A stretch of 64,000 nt of DNA from an uncultured Lachnospiraceae bacterium. GTDB taxonomy: Bacteria > Bacillota > Clostridia > Lachnospirales > Lachnospiraceae. The DNA is taken from the NCBI GenBank assembly GCA_937920345.1, contig CALGVA010000002.1, positions 1 to 64,000 on the forward strand. The letters are read 5' to 3'. This document shows, in pieces, positions 17,809 through 26,850 of this stretch. Each line of letters begins with the position of its first letter. Within the stretch, counting starts at the first letter, position 1. Under the pieces are notes generated by a model. The model was not told the origin of the DNA. It searched no databases and saw only the letters and a program-made list of their open reading frames with translations. The translations under genes were made by a program, and so were the position numbers.

Positions 17809-18540
17809 ATGTATCGGATAGCGCTCTGTGATGATGAGGCGGAAGAACTGAATAAAACATTACAAATACTCGAGAATTATGAGAAAAAACATGCGGAGGC
17901 GAATCTGGATATAGAGAGCTTCACGGATGCGGATTCTCTTCTGGAGCTTATTGATGATGAACAGTATATGCCGGATCTGATTATTATGGATATCTATATG
18001 CCCGGGAAAACGGGAATCGAAGCGGCAAGAGAACTGCGGGAGATGGGATGCGGGTGCAGGATTATTTTCCTTACGACATCTAAGGAACACGCGCTGGATG
18101 CCTTTGGTGTGGAGGCGGCGCAATACCTTGTCAAGCCGGTATCCGAGGAAGTATTGCATCCGCTGCTGGAGCGGTTTGTACAGCAGGAAGAGGAGGCGCG
18201 CAGAAAATATCTGCTTCTGCGGGTTGAAGGCAGTATCCGGCGTGTAGCGGTCAATGACATTGTATATTGTGAGGCCCAGGGTAAGACGCAATGCCTGTAC
18301 TTTACGGATGGCAGCAAGTGTCTGCAGCACGTTACCATGGCGGAGATATACGAGATGCTGTCGCAGTATTGTGAGTTCGTGCGGTGCGGAATTGCCTATA
18401 TCGTTAATCTGGAGCATGTAGAAGGACTGAGCAGACGGGAACTGCTTATGGATAACGGTGATGTGATCTATCCCCCGAGAGGTGCCTTCATGACTCTCAG
18501 GGAGAGATATTTTGAGTACTACTGTGAGGAAGAGTCATAA
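17809..18540 (+). CDS. LytTR-family response regulator (system 2)
   Basis: A 243-residue regulator 16 bp after its kinase. The receiver has CDDE (7-10), phospho-acceptor Asp61 in IIMDIYMPG, and a Thr/Lys switch (FLTTSKEH; YLVKPVSEE). The LytTR DNA-binding domain follows (DIVYCEAQGKTQCLYF; FVRCGIAYIVNLEHV). A strong terminator follows the stop. The next gene downstream is the four-repeat secreted protein with its own promoter, an obvious candidate target, though I see no clear LytTR direct repeat there. Confidence 0.93.
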   Translation: MYRIALCDDEAEELNKTLQILENYEKKHAEANLDIESFTDADSLLELIDDEQYMPDLIIMDIYMPGKTGIEAARELREMGCGCRIIFLTTSKEHALDAFGVEAAQYLVKPVSEEVLHPLLERFVQQEEEARRKYLLLRVEGSIRRVAVNDIVYCEAQGKTQCLYFTDGSKCLQHVTMAEIYEMLSQYCEFVRCGIAYIVNLEHVEGLSRRELLMDNGDVIYPPRGAFMTLRERYFEYYCEEES

Positions 18541-18571
18541 ACCTATATCATAAACTTATGTAAAATTATCT

Positions 18572-18626
18572 GATAGATATTCTTATAAGCGAAAACCGCT
18601 TTATATAGAATATCTATTGCTTTTTT
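18572..18626 (+). terminator. Terminator of LytTR system 2
   Basis: A long AT-rich hairpin: GATAGATATTC..TATAAGCG pairs with CGCTTTATA..GAATATCTAT, with a four-A loop, followed by six T residues at 18621-18626. Confidence 0.75.
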
Positions 18627-18645
18627 GTCATAAATGTTGTATTAT
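18617..18645 (+). promoter_or_regulatory. Promoter for the four-repeat secreted protein
   Basis: TTGCTT (18617-18622), a 17-bp spacer and TATTAT (18640-18645). The -35 overlaps the preceding terminator, so there is essentially no gap between the two units. Confidence 0.45.
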
Positions 18646-18763
18646 GAGTTTACATAATGAGATTTACATAATATGGAATCCGGGTATAAAATTACCAATT
18701 GTAAAATGTAAGGTCACAAAGAGACGCTCTATACAGGATAAACGTTTCGGAACGGAGGAAATG

Positions 18764-19858
18764 ATGAAAAAGCGAATGATAGCGAAACTGTCGCTCGTCA
18801 GCTGTCTTGTGCTCGGAATGATGACGAGCCCCCAAAGCAGACTGACAGCACAGGCAGAAGAGGTTATGGCAACGGTACAGGGGAGTGTTATGTCGGGTAC
18901 GACAATGAACCTGCTGAAATTATCCACCAGAGAAGGCAACATGGAGATCAAACTGGACAGCACAACTGACACGACGGCATGCAAGATCCTGCTTGCCGGT
19001 AAGGATATCAGCGTCTCGGTCTCTCACGGTTCCGACGGGTATCTGCACGCGGTGAAGATCACAAGCGGCGCACAGGACGCTTCGGTGACATTGGATTCCT
19101 CGACGAATGTTTACGTTACGGGAACGATAGGAGATAAGTCGTCAGAGGATCTGTTGTATGTCAATACGGCGCAGGGCGAGATGCAGATTAAACTGGATAC
19201 GACGACGGATATGAGCGGCTGCGCGGTTCTGGTGAACGCGCAGGAATATCGCATCTATTGTTCGCGGGGGTCTGACGGTTACATGCATGCGCTAAACATC
19301 TCTGATGCGTCGGCGGCGATCGGGCAGGTGAATCCTGCCGCAGCAACCGTACAGGCGGCGGACCTGTCTCTGACACCGGCACCGGCAGCGGTCGTGACTG
19401 CACAGACCACGACGGTTACGGGAACGGTGGGTAAGAATACGCGGGAAGATCTGCTGTATTTATCGACTGACAATGGAGAAATGCAGATCGTGATTGATAA
19501 AAATACGGATACCAGAAACGGTATGTTTCTCATGCCGGATGCGAAGCTGACGGTCTCTGTCTATAAAGGTTCCGATTCCAACATGCACGCGGCGGTGATC
19601 GTGGGCTCAAAGAATATGACCCAGCCGCCGGAGGTTGACGCCTCTTCACCGGCTGCGGTGACCGGAACAGTGGACGGAAGATCGAATGATAATATTCTGT
19701 ATCTGAAGACTTCGGCGGGTGATATGGAACTCAAACTGGATACTGTGCGAAGCGTTACAGGCTGTAAGGCGTTTGTCACAGACAAGAAACTCAAAGTGAC
19801 CTGCGTGCGCGGCTCGGATGCGTATATGCACGCGCTTGATATCACGGTGGCTGATTAG
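18764..19858 (+). CDS. Secreted protein with four ~64-residue repeats
   Basis: A 364-residue exported protein. A typical signal peptide (KKR, hydrophobic core, likely cleavage near AQA-EE at 32) precedes four related repeats at about 38-101, 118-180, 218-281 and 299-362. Each follows the plan V(T/Q)G(T/S)V-x-(N/E)DLLYL-T-x-GxM(Q/E)IK(L/I)D, then a GSDxYMHAL element near its end. The pattern suggests a small beta-barrel fold such as an OB- or SH3-like module. A Pro/Ala/Thr-rich linker separates repeats 2 and 3. ATG 18764 has GGAGG five bases upstream; an adjacent ATG at 18761 is also possible. It sits after LytTR system 2 between two terminators. I do not recognise a named family. Confidence 0.85.
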   Translation: MKKRMIAKLSLVSCLVLGMMTSPQSRLTAQAEEVMATVQGSVMSGTTMNLLKLSTREGNMEIKLDSTTDTTACKILLAGKDISVSVSHGSDGYLHAVKITSGAQDASVTLDSSTNVYVTGTIGDKSSEDLLYVNTAQGEMQIKLDTTTDMSGCAVLVNAQEYRIYCSRGSDGYMHALNISDASAAIGQVNPAAATVQAADLSLTPAPAAVVTAQTTTVTGTVGKNTREDLLYLSTDNGEMQIVIDKNTDTRNGMFLMPDAKLTVSVYKGSDSNMHAAVIVGSKNMTQPPEVDASSPAAVTGTVDGRSNDNILYLKTSAGDMELKLDTVRSVTGCKAFVTDKKLKVTCVRGSDAYMHALDITVAD

Positions 19859-19898
19859 AAGACACCTGGGGAAACAAAAGGTGGTAATACCTGTATTT

Positions 19899-19947
19899 GG
19901 GGATCTGTCGAAATCGCGATACGGTTTATGACAGATCCCCGCTTTTT
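19899..19947 (+). terminator. Rho-independent terminator
   Basis: A perfect 11-bp stem GGGGATCTGTC / GACAGATCCCC with a 20-base loop, followed by GCTTTTT. Confidence 0.85.
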
Positions 19948-19960
19948 GGGGACATTACGG

Positions 19961-19989
19961 TTTACAGATATAACAGGCTATGCTATAGT
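19961..19989 (+). promoter_or_regulatory. Sigma-A promoter, unknown 179-residue protein gene
   Basis: TTTACA (19961-19966), 17-bp spacer, then TATAGT (19984-19989) with a TG extension (TGCTATAGT). Transcription would begin near 19996. Confidence 0.65.
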
Positions 19990-20084
19990 AAAACCAATGG
20001 AATAAACGGCGCATGGGAATACGTTTTAAAGCAAGCGCCGTCATCCGGGACGGAACATTGATTGATAGAAGTGAGGATATTGAT

Positions 20085-20624
20085 ATGTATATAAATGATC
20101 TCGGCATAGGAAGAGTCAGTTTTGACGATCGTACAAGTACGGTCAATGCGACAGACAGCGTAAGCAGAATCTCGTCCGTAAATCGCAGGAATAGTCTCGG
20201 GAAGTTAAGTAATACGGTCAAGGGCAAGACGACGGAAGATTATGCGACCGTTATGAAAAGAGCGGTGGAGGAGCAGGGAACTTCAAAAGTTATGCCGTTT
20301 GCGACTGCGGGGGATATTATTATTCAGGAAGCCTTTAAGAAGATGGAAACCGATCCGGAATGGGAAGAGTCGGTGATGGGCAAGGTGAAAGACTATTATA
20401 CCGGAGATTATGACGGAGGCAGTGCGCAGAAGAGTTATCAGAATCTGCTGGGTTCCAGCAGCCTGCAGAATTACCTGATTCAGAGTCTGATCGGCGGGCA
20501 GGGTACTTTGGGACTTGGACTTACAGGTTCTTCTTATGGAATCAGCAATCTGGCAGCGGCGGCTTACGGGAATGTGATGAACAGCGGAATAAGCAGCGGT
20601 TTGTTCGGAAGCTGGCAGTTATAA
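20085..20624 (+). CDS. Hypothetical protein, glycine/serine-rich C-terminus
   Basis: A 179-residue protein I cannot assign. The N-terminal half is polar and Ser/Thr/Asn-rich (YINDLGIGRVSFDDRTS), the middle is helical and acidic (IIQEAFKKMETDPEWEES), and the C-terminal 50 residues are Gly/Ser/Leu-rich. No signal peptide or membrane helix is visible. ATG 20085 has a GTGAGGA ribosome binding site eight bases upstream; an in-frame ATG at 20013 has none. It has its own promoter and terminator. The low-complexity tail is reminiscent of flagellar-export or surface-associated proteins in motile Lachnospiraceae, but that is inference. Confidence 0.75.
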   Translation: MYINDLGIGRVSFDDRTSTVNATDSVSRISSVNRRNSLGKLSNTVKGKTTEDYATVMKRAVEEQGTSKVMPFATAGDIIIQEAFKKMETDPEWEESVMGKVKDYYTGDYDGGSAQKSYQNLLGSSSLQNYLIQSLIGGQGTLGLGLTGSSYGISNLAAAAYGNVMNSGISSGLFGSWQL

Positions 20625-20654
20625 GTTGAGGGGATTTATAATGAAAGATATATG

Positions 20655-20687
20655 GAGGCAGCGGGGGATTTACCCTGCTGCTTTTAT
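20655..20687 (+). terminator. Probable terminator
   Basis: GGCAGCGGGG pairs imperfectly with CCCTGCTGC and is followed by TTTT. It is moderately convincing and well placed between two genes. Confidence 0.5.
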
Positions 20688-20736
20688 ATTATAAGGTCAG
20701 AGTGACGGAAATGTACAAGACAATTCGGCGGGATTT

Positions 20737-20745
20737 TGCTATAAT
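20737..20745 (+). promoter_or_regulatory. Extended -10 promoter for the TfoX-like gene
   Basis: TGCTATAAT is a perfect extended -10 element 42 bases before the start codon. No consensus -35 is seen at 17 bp. Confidence 0.5.
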
Positions 20746-20787
20746 TAAGAAACAAGACCGCTTGCGGAAATAACGGGAGGGATCAAG

Positions 20788-21111
20788 ATGGCGAATCATA
20801 AGGAACTGATGGAATATATCATGGAGCAGTTAGCAGAACTGGGGGATGTCCGTAATATCCCGATGATGGGAGGATATGTCTTCTATTACAGAGAGAAGAT
20901 ATTCGGCGGTATATACGGGGATGGCTTTATGGTAAAGATTACGGAGGCGAGTAAGAAGTATATGCCGGACAGCGAGCCGGAGCCGCCTTACGAAGGCGCG
21001 AAGCCGATGCTTCCGGTAACGATTCTGGAAGACAGGGAGAGACTACAGCAGATGGTGGAAGAGATGTTTGCCGAACTGCCGGAGAGAAAGCCGAAGAAGC
21101 GGCGTGATTAA
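20788..21111 (+). CDS. TfoX N-terminal-domain protein
   Basis: A 107-residue protein matching the TfoX/Sxy N-terminal fold alone: the motif IPMMGGYVFYYREKIFGGIY is the conserved strand pair. The C-terminal TfoX domain is absent, as is usual in Firmicutes versions. Sxy/TfoX is a competence coactivator in gamma-proteobacteria; the role of the lone N-terminal domain in Clostridia is not established. GGGAGG lies about nine bases before ATG 20788. The very basic tail (RKPKKRRD) is notable. Confidence 0.88.
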   Translation: MANHKELMEYIMEQLAELGDVRNIPMMGGYVFYYREKIFGGIYGDGFMVKITEASKKYMPDSEPEPPYEGAKPMLPVTILEDRERLQQMVEEMFAELPERKPKKRRD

Positions 21112-21180
21112 GGAAAGCTGTACATGCCCGTGATCGGTTCTGAACGAATACAAAGTGTTATATTCATAATATTGTATTAA

Positions 21181-21211
21181 AAAAAGTACAATCTGGATTT
21201 GTACTTTTTTT
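21181..21211 (+). terminator. Rho-independent terminator
   Basis: AAAAAGTACAA pairs with TTGTACTTTTT around a 7-base loop, and the T-run continues to 21211. It is symmetric, so it could also work on the other strand. Confidence 0.75.
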
Positions 21212-21239
21212 GTATTTTAAAGGGATAAATGCGGTCAGG

Positions 21240-21248
21240 TGCTATAAT
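21240..21248 (+). promoter_or_regulatory. Extended -10 promoter for the second chemoreceptor
   Basis: TGCTATAAT lies about 200 bases before the receptor start, leaving a leader of roughly 190 bases. I see nothing else in 21112-21449 beyond the terminator and this promoter. Confidence 0.5.
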
Positions 21249-21449
21249 TAGAAATGTAAATTATAATTTCAGATAAAAGCGGGGGGATTGCCGGTTTTCT
21301 TAAACCAAGAAATGCAGCGTTTTATATTCTCGACTGCGGGGCAGTAGAATGTGCGATGTAACGACATTTTTTTGTTTGAGTCTGAACATCTGCCGGGATT
21401 TTGTCAGGTGTTGATAAGATCTATGGCACCTATGAAGGAGGGAATAGGT

Positions 21450-23156
21450 ATGTATGAAAAATTGAATAAGTATCGAATCAGGGATCGTCTGGTGCGAGGC
21501 TTTGTGGTCGCATCGGGAGTTCCGGCATTGGTGGCGGCGCTCGTGCTGGTTGTTCTGATTGTTGTGGCGAAGATTTATGCCGGTTCCATGCAGAATTATG
21601 GATTTGCACAAGGGGATGTGGGCAAGGCAATGACGCATTTTGCGGAGGCGCGGTCGACGCTTCGCGGCTGCATCGGGTATGACGATGAGGAGGCAATAGA
21701 GAGCATGAGAGCCTCTCATGAGCAGAGTGTGGAAGACTTTACAACAAACTTTGCCGATTTAGAGAAGTTTATGGTATCCGATGAAAATAAGCAGGTATAT
21801 CGTGACATTTCTGATAAGCTGCCGGCATATTGGGCGCTTGATAACGAGATTATCGAGTTGGGCGGCACGACAGACAGGGAACTCTGTGAACAGGCTCAGG
21901 AGCGTGCCATGACGGAATTAATGCCGCTCTATGATGAGATAAACGATCAATTAATAGACATTATGGATATCAAAGTGGATCGCGGAAATAGTGTTTCGGC
22001 AACGATGACAGTCGTCTCTACGGGACTTGTAATTGTTATTGCGATTGTAATCGTGATCGCGATCTGGACGTCCATGCATTTAGGAAGATACATAGCAAAA
22101 AATATTTCTGTGCCGCTGGAAAAGCTGAGAGACCGTCTGGCGGATTTTGCGATGGGGGATCTCACCAGCCCGTTTCCGGAAACAGTGTCTGACGATGAGG
22201 TTGCGGATATCATCAGATCGGCGAATGACATGGCGAAGACATTGAATTTCATTATTTATGATATGGCGTATATTCTGGGAGAAATGTCAAATTCCAATTA
22301 TGCGGTCAGATCAAAGGGCGGTTCCAAGTATACCGGTGAGTTTAGTCAGATCTTTGAATCTTTGAAGCAGCTTCGTGATAATATGATTGAAACGCTGCGC
22401 TATATAGGTGAGTCTTCCATACAGGTGTCAGCCGGTTCCGGTAATCTTGCCGAGAGTTCGCAGAGCCTTGCGGAGGGGGCGACAGAGCAGGCCGGTGCTG
22501 TGGAAAAACTTCATGCAACAATCACTACTATTTCCGAGGCGGCAGAGAGAGCGGCAGAATCAGCGGCAGAAGCATATCATCAGTCGCAGCGATACGCGGA
22601 CGTAGCGAATCACAGCAGTGAGGATATGAAAGAAATGGTAGAGGCTATGGAGCGTATCAACGAGACTTCACAGAAGATCGGTAATATTATTTCTGATATT
22701 GAGAGCATTGCCTCCCAGACCAATCTGTTATCGCTGAATGCTTCCATAGAGGCGGCAAGAGCAGGTGAAGCGGGAAGAGGATTTGCGGTTGTGGCTGATC
22801 AGATCAGACAGCTTGCGGAACAGAGCAGCAAATCTGCAATTGACACCAGAACCTTGATTGAAGGCGCTATGCAGGAGATCGAAAATGGTAATAAGGTGGC
22901 GGACAGGGCTGTGGCTTCCATTGCAACGGTTGTGGACGGAATCAGAGAAGTGGCAGGTTCATCTAAGGAGTTAAGCGTTGTATCTGCGAATCAGGCAGCT
23001 ACCATGAAGGAAGCGGAAGAAGGTGTCAATCAGATTTCGGATGTTATTCAGACCAATGCGGCGGTTGCGGAGGAGTCATCGGCAACCAGTCAGCAGTTGT
23101 CGGCACAGGCGGCAGCGCTGGATGGATTGATCGCGAAGTTTGAGCTGCCCAGGTAA
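21450..23156 (+). CDS. Methyl-accepting chemotaxis protein, four-helix-bundle sensor
   Basis: A 568-residue chemoreceptor. A first membrane helix (about 24-46) precedes a helical periplasmic-type domain (47-190) of four-helix-bundle character (HFAEARSTLRG). A second helix (about 192-215), a HAMP domain (NISVPLEKLRDRLADFAMGDL) and a signalling coiled coil follow, with the tip ASQTNLLSLNASIEAARAGE. ATG 21450 has GGAGG about eight bases upstream; an upstream in-frame start lacks one. It is transcribed singly and converges on an XRE regulator. Confidence 0.94.
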   Translation: MYEKLNKYRIRDRLVRGFVVASGVPALVAALVLVVLIVVAKIYAGSMQNYGFAQGDVGKAMTHFAEARSTLRGCIGYDDEEAIESMRASHEQSVEDFTTNFADLEKFMVSDENKQVYRDISDKLPAYWALDNEIIELGGTTDRELCEQAQERAMTELMPLYDEINDQLIDIMDIKVDRGNSVSATMTVVSTGLVIVIAIVIVIAIWTSMHLGRYIAKNISVPLEKLRDRLADFAMGDLTSPFPETVSDDEVADIIRSANDMAKTLNFIIYDMAYILGEMSNSNYAVRSKGGSKYTGEFSQIFESLKQLRDNMIETLRYIGESSIQVSAGSGNLAESSQSLAEGATEQAGAVEKLHATITTISEAAERAAESAAEAYHQSQRYADVANHSSEDMKEMVEAMERINETSQKIGNIISDIESIASQTNLLSLNASIEAARAGEAGRGFAVVADQIRQLAEQSSKSAIDTRTLIEGAMQEIENGNKVADRAVASIATVVDGIREVAGSSKELSVVSANQAATMKEAEEGVNQISDVIQTNAAVAEESSATSQQLSAQAAALDGLIAKFELPR

Positions 23157-23182
23157 GCCAGGGTCCAATAATTTGGTTTGCT

Positions 23183-23536
23183 TTATTTCAGCTTCTGGAG
23201 ATATTGCAAGTATTGTATATAACGGAGCAGATCCTTGCGGAAATCCCGATTCAGTGTCTGGATATCATACATCACGTCGTACATGGTGATGTTCGCCAGA
23301 TAATGATTTTTCAGGTTGGAATTGCCCAGATAGGAACTGGACGTACCAAGCAGATAGTCGGTGCTGACTTTGTAATACTTAGCCAGCTCAATAACAACCC
23401 AGACCGGTATTTCACGCCGTCCGTTTTCGTAGTTGGAATAGGTCTGTTGTGAGAGACCTAAGTGAGCAGCAACGACTTTCTGTTTTAAATCATTATCATT
23501 GCGCAGATCGCGTATCAGTTCACGCAGTTCTTTCAT
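23183..23536 (-). CDS. XRE-family transcriptional regulator
   Basis: A 117-residue DNA-binding protein. The N-terminal HTH_3 domain is clear (LKQKVVAAHLGLSQQTYSNYENGRREIP), followed by the common AKYYKVSTDYLLG segment. The C-terminal 45 residues (DVMYDIQTLNRDFRKDLLRYIQYLQYL) are likely a helical dimerisation region. It is divergent from the AlwI-type nuclease gene with 232 bp between, a position resembling controller proteins of restriction-modification systems. A minus-strand TTGTGC-17-CATTAT near 23605-23635 could be its promoter. Regulation of the nuclease is inference. Confidence 0.9.
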   Translation of the reverse strand: MKELRELIRDLRNDNDLKQKVVAAHLGLSQQTYSNYENGRREIPVWVVIELAKYYKVSTDYLLGTSSSYLGNSNLKNHYLANITMYDVMYDIQTLNRDFRKDLLRYIQYLQYLQKLK

Positions 23537-23768
23537 GGATCGTACCTCTTACAGTAATCAAAAGGAAACAGGCATGGCAGGCAATCAGTTCTGTCACGTA
23601 ATAATGTTGTCAAAGATATTATTGCACAACGCGTCATTGTAAGAAGGAAAGTAAACAAAAAGAATCTGTTTTATTTGAAATACAACGATGTGAAGTTGCA
23701 TTTGGGGCTGTCAGAAAAAATAGATTGAGAAATACAGCAGTTTCATTGCTAAAGCGGAGGGAAAAAGT

Positions 23769-25910
23769 TTGAAGGTAAAAAACAGAGTCGAGATTTTTAA
23801 TCTGATGGACACGAACGGCAGACGTGACGATGTCATCAATGCACTGCAGGGTTATATTACAATTCTGGATGAGATCATCAATACAAAGCACATGAAATGG
23901 AGAGGTCTGCCGGAGAGCACTGCGCAGTTTCATTTCTACGAGCGGGCTTTGCAGCTTTCGCCGGACGTATTCAGGATACATAAGAATTACGATGATGTGA
24001 TCGGGAAACTGAAAGAAGCGGCAGAACTGAAGGAAGCGATTGAAGCGGGGAATACAGACTGGCTTCAGGAGCATCAGATTGAATATACGGATATTTTCCG
24101 GAAAATTGATAATGGCATTGAAGACAGAGCAAGACATTACACGAGCAATCTTGTGAAGCTTGGCTTTACCGATGCGGACAGAAATGTTTCGGCAGCGGGC
24201 GGTACGCTGCTTGGCAGAACAGAAATTGTCAAGGATGAGCTGGAAAAATTGCTGCCGGTCAATGATGTCAATATCATATACCTGCGACAGCTGCTGAAAC
24301 TCAGGATATTTACAAGAGAGGGGACAGCTTATTACGCGCCGTTCTGTATGGCGGTCTATGCCCTGCTGAAGAGAAAGCGGTTGTCGCAGAGTGCGTTTGC
24401 GGAGATCGTGCAGAGCCAGAACCCGTATCGATTAATAAATGATTTGGACACCTATATGGATGAGTATACAGAAGGACAGTGCCTTGAAGATCTTGCAATT
24501 GAGATACCGGAGGAACTGAAGACGCCGGATCAGCTGCCGGAGGAAACGTTTAGAAAAATCTTTCCCAACAGGAAAACAGCAAGCTCTGTAGACAAGTATT
24601 ATGCGTTTTACATGAAATTGCGCGCACTTTACCAGAATGGAACACAGGATTGTCTGGACGCATTATTATCCGTGTGTGAAGATAACAGCGAAATCCTGAA
24701 TAAGGCGTTTGGGAGCGGCAGGAGTATTTTCTCTGTCAGGCGCGGTGAGAGACCGGATGTTGCGGATTTTCTTGAAACAGAAGATGCAGAATTGTTTTCG
24801 GAAAATATGAATGAACGTTTATTCAGAAGGTTCGCATTATCCAAGTATGCGGATGAATTGAGAGAGAAATCGGATACCACGAGAAGAATATTCAAGGCGA
24901 CAGGAATCATAAGCTTTGCGAATGGATATGTGGAACTGGTAAGCAGAGAACTGTGTGAATGTATCTTTGACGAACAGGTTTTAAAAAACATGTCTATGGG
25001 GCAGATGGAAAATGATTCAAATGCTCTATATAGCAGTTATGAGACGTATGAAGGCAAAACCGGTACTTTTTTCTGTGGCATACAGTCGATGGAGACAATT
25101 CTGCATTATGCGAAAGAAACGTCGGAAAGCATTCAGGAAGATGTCATAAAGGTGTTTCATGGCGATTCGATTGCCGATATTTCCAGGGCGATCAGGAAGA
25201 AAAGATGGGAGGAGTTCGTGTCATATGTAGATTTGCACTATCCCGAGGAAAGAGTCAGGGAACTGCTGGCATTGTTTTCTGACCGGACCAACGACAGCAG
25301 AATAAAAAAGGAAGTGAATCCGGAGGCAACGGTTCCGACGATCTATGAATATATTGTCGGTCTGGCATGGTATTACTTTTCCGGTAAATCCATTAACATA
25401 CTGGAAGCCTATCAGCTTACGCTGTCCGCGGATTTCGAACCGATCACCCATGCGGGCGGCGGAGCGGGGGATATCGTGATCAGGAAGAACAGTGAGTGTG
25501 AAGACAGTGATCAGGTGATCATGCTGGAAGCGACGCTGATGAATGCGAACAGCCAGAAAAGAGGAGAATGGGAGCCGGTTTTACGACATTCCGTGAACCT
25601 GAAGATCGAGGAGGAAAAAGCCGGGACAGGGCGAAAGGTTACGACGTTCTTCATTGCCGATTCGTTCGACTGTAATACGATCAATATCTGGAAGGCGGTA
25701 TCATCGGTTCCGCTGCAGTCTTCTGCGGACAAGGATAAGTTTACGGATCATGTCATCATTATGCCCGTAAGCCATTCCGAATTGGGCGATCTGATAGATC
25801 AGAAATCCCGATACCGGGAGATCATCGATGAAGTCAGGGCGCTGTTTGATGTCGGCGATACGGATTTCGATATGGAATGGAGAGAGAAGTTTATCCGTGA
25901 GGTGCTATAG
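23769..25910 (+). CDS. AlwI/BstNBI-family restriction endonuclease-like protein
   Basis: A 713-residue protein resembling AlwI and the nicking enzyme BstNBI. The C-terminal catalytic part has the family landmarks: EPITHAGGGAGDIVI with an acidic residue near 567, then IMLEATL with Glu near 587, i.e. a PD-(D/E)XK-type core. The stretch SDTTRRIFKATGIISF and the preceding YEYIVGLAWYY also match. Family enzymes recognise short asymmetric sites such as GGATC or GAGTC. The start is TTG at 23769, supported by GGAGG eight bases upstream. No methyltransferase gene is seen in the neighbourhood, which is unusual for an active enzyme. The specificity cannot be read. Confidence 0.85.
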   Translation: MKVKNRVEIFNLMDTNGRRDDVINALQGYITILDEIINTKHMKWRGLPESTAQFHFYERALQLSPDVFRIHKNYDDVIGKLKEAAELKEAIEAGNTDWLQEHQIEYTDIFRKIDNGIEDRARHYTSNLVKLGFTDADRNVSAAGGTLLGRTEIVKDELEKLLPVNDVNIIYLRQLLKLRIFTREGTAYYAPFCMAVYALLKRKRLSQSAFAEIVQSQNPYRLINDLDTYMDEYTEGQCLEDLAIEIPEELKTPDQLPEETFRKIFPNRKTASSVDKYYAFYMKLRALYQNGTQDCLDALLSVCEDNSEILNKAFGSGRSIFSVRRGERPDVADFLETEDAELFSENMNERLFRRFALSKYADELREKSDTTRRIFKATGIISFANGYVELVSRELCECIFDEQVLKNMSMGQMENDSNALYSSYETYEGKTGTFFCGIQSMETILHYAKETSESIQEDVIKVFHGDSIADISRAIRKKRWEEFVSYVDLHYPEERVRELLALFSDRTNDSRIKKEVNPEATVPTIYEYIVGLAWYYFSGKSINILEAYQLTLSADFEPITHAGGGAGDIVIRKNSECEDSDQVIMLEATLMNANSQKRGEWEPVLRHSVNLKIEEEKAGTGRKVTTFFIADSFDCNTINIWKAVSSVPLQSSADKDKFTDHVIIMPVSHSELGDLIDQKSRYREIIDEVRALFDVGDTDFDMEWREKFIREVL

Positions 25911-25927
25911 TGCAGGAGGAAAAAGAT

Positions 25928-26806
25928 ATGTATGAATTAGTACAGGTCAGCGAAAAGTGTTATTACATAAACTGCCCGGCGAAGATCGGCATCTATGTTG
26001 CGGATCAGGATAATGTTTATCTGATTGACAGCGGAAACGACAAGGATGCGGGGCGGAAGGTCAGGCAGATTCTGGAGCAGAACGGGTGGCAGCTGCGGGC
26101 TATCCTGAATACCCATTCCAATGCGGACCATATCGGCGGAAACCGCTATCTGCAAGGGCAGACGGGATGCAAGATCTATGCCGGCGGCATAGAGGCGGCT
26201 TTTACGGAATATCCGGTACTGGAGCCGTCCTTCCTGTATGGCGGTTATCCGTTTAAAGAACTGCGGCATAAATTCCTGATGGCGCAAGGGAGCAATGTGA
26301 CAGATTTTACGGCGGACGGGTTTCCGAGGGGGATCGAAGTGATTCCGCTGCCGGGACACTTCTTTGATATGACGGGATTTCGGACCCCGGACAATGTGGT
26401 ATTCCTTGCGGATTGTATCAGCAGCAGGGAGACGCTGGAGAAGTATGCCATTTCCTTCATCTATGATGTGGGCGCATATCTGGACACGCTGGATCTTGTG
26501 GAAAAGATGGAGGCCGCCGTCTTTGTTCCCGCCCATGCGGAGGTGACTGCGGATATCAAAGAACTTGTCCGTTATAACAGAGACAAGGTGCATGAAGTGG
26601 CGGAGCGGATCATAACCGCCTGTAAGGAACCGGTTTGCTTTGAAAGGATTCTGCAGGAAGTGTTCAAAGGATATGGACTTACCATGAACTATGAGCAGTA
26701 TGTGATGGTCGGCAGTACGGTGCGCTCTTATCTGGCGTGGCTGAAAGATACCGGGAGAGTGACGGGAGAGTTTGCAGACAGTATGCTGCTGTGGAGAAGG
26801 GGGTAG
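25928..26806 (+). CDS. Metallo-beta-lactamase-fold hydrolase
   Basis: A 292-residue cytoplasmic hydrolase. The metal-binding motif HSNADHIGG is an HxxxDH variant, followed by GHFFDMTGF and LADCIS, which supply further ligands; a late HAEVT provides the last histidine. The C-terminal 70 residues add a winged-helix-like extension (FERILQEVFKGYGLTMNYEQYVMVG) found in several MBL-fold relatives. ATG 25928 lies seven bases after GGAGG. It begins just 17 bp after the nuclease stop, so co-transcription is likely. The substrate is unknown; thioester or glyoxalase-like activity is possible. Confidence 0.88.
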   Translation: MYELVQVSEKCYYINCPAKIGIYVADQDNVYLIDSGNDKDAGRKVRQILEQNGWQLRAILNTHSNADHIGGNRYLQGQTGCKIYAGGIEAAFTEYPVLEPSFLYGGYPFKELRHKFLMAQGSNVTDFTADGFPRGIEVIPLPGHFFDMTGFRTPDNVVFLADCISSRETLEKYAISFIYDVGAYLDTLDLVEKMEAAVFVPAHAEVTADIKELVRYNRDKVHEVAERIITACKEPVCFERILQEVFKGYGLTMNYEQYVMVGSTVRSYLAWLKDTGRVTGEFADSMLLWRRG

Positions 26807-26850
26807 GGGAAAAGAAAGGAAATTGAGTTATAGTCCGATGGTGACCAGTA

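Noticed and set aside
20641..20694. A 17-codon frame with a GAGGGG site after the 179-residue protein gene
   Set aside because: It lies on a hairpin that reads better as a terminator, and there is no support for a peptide.
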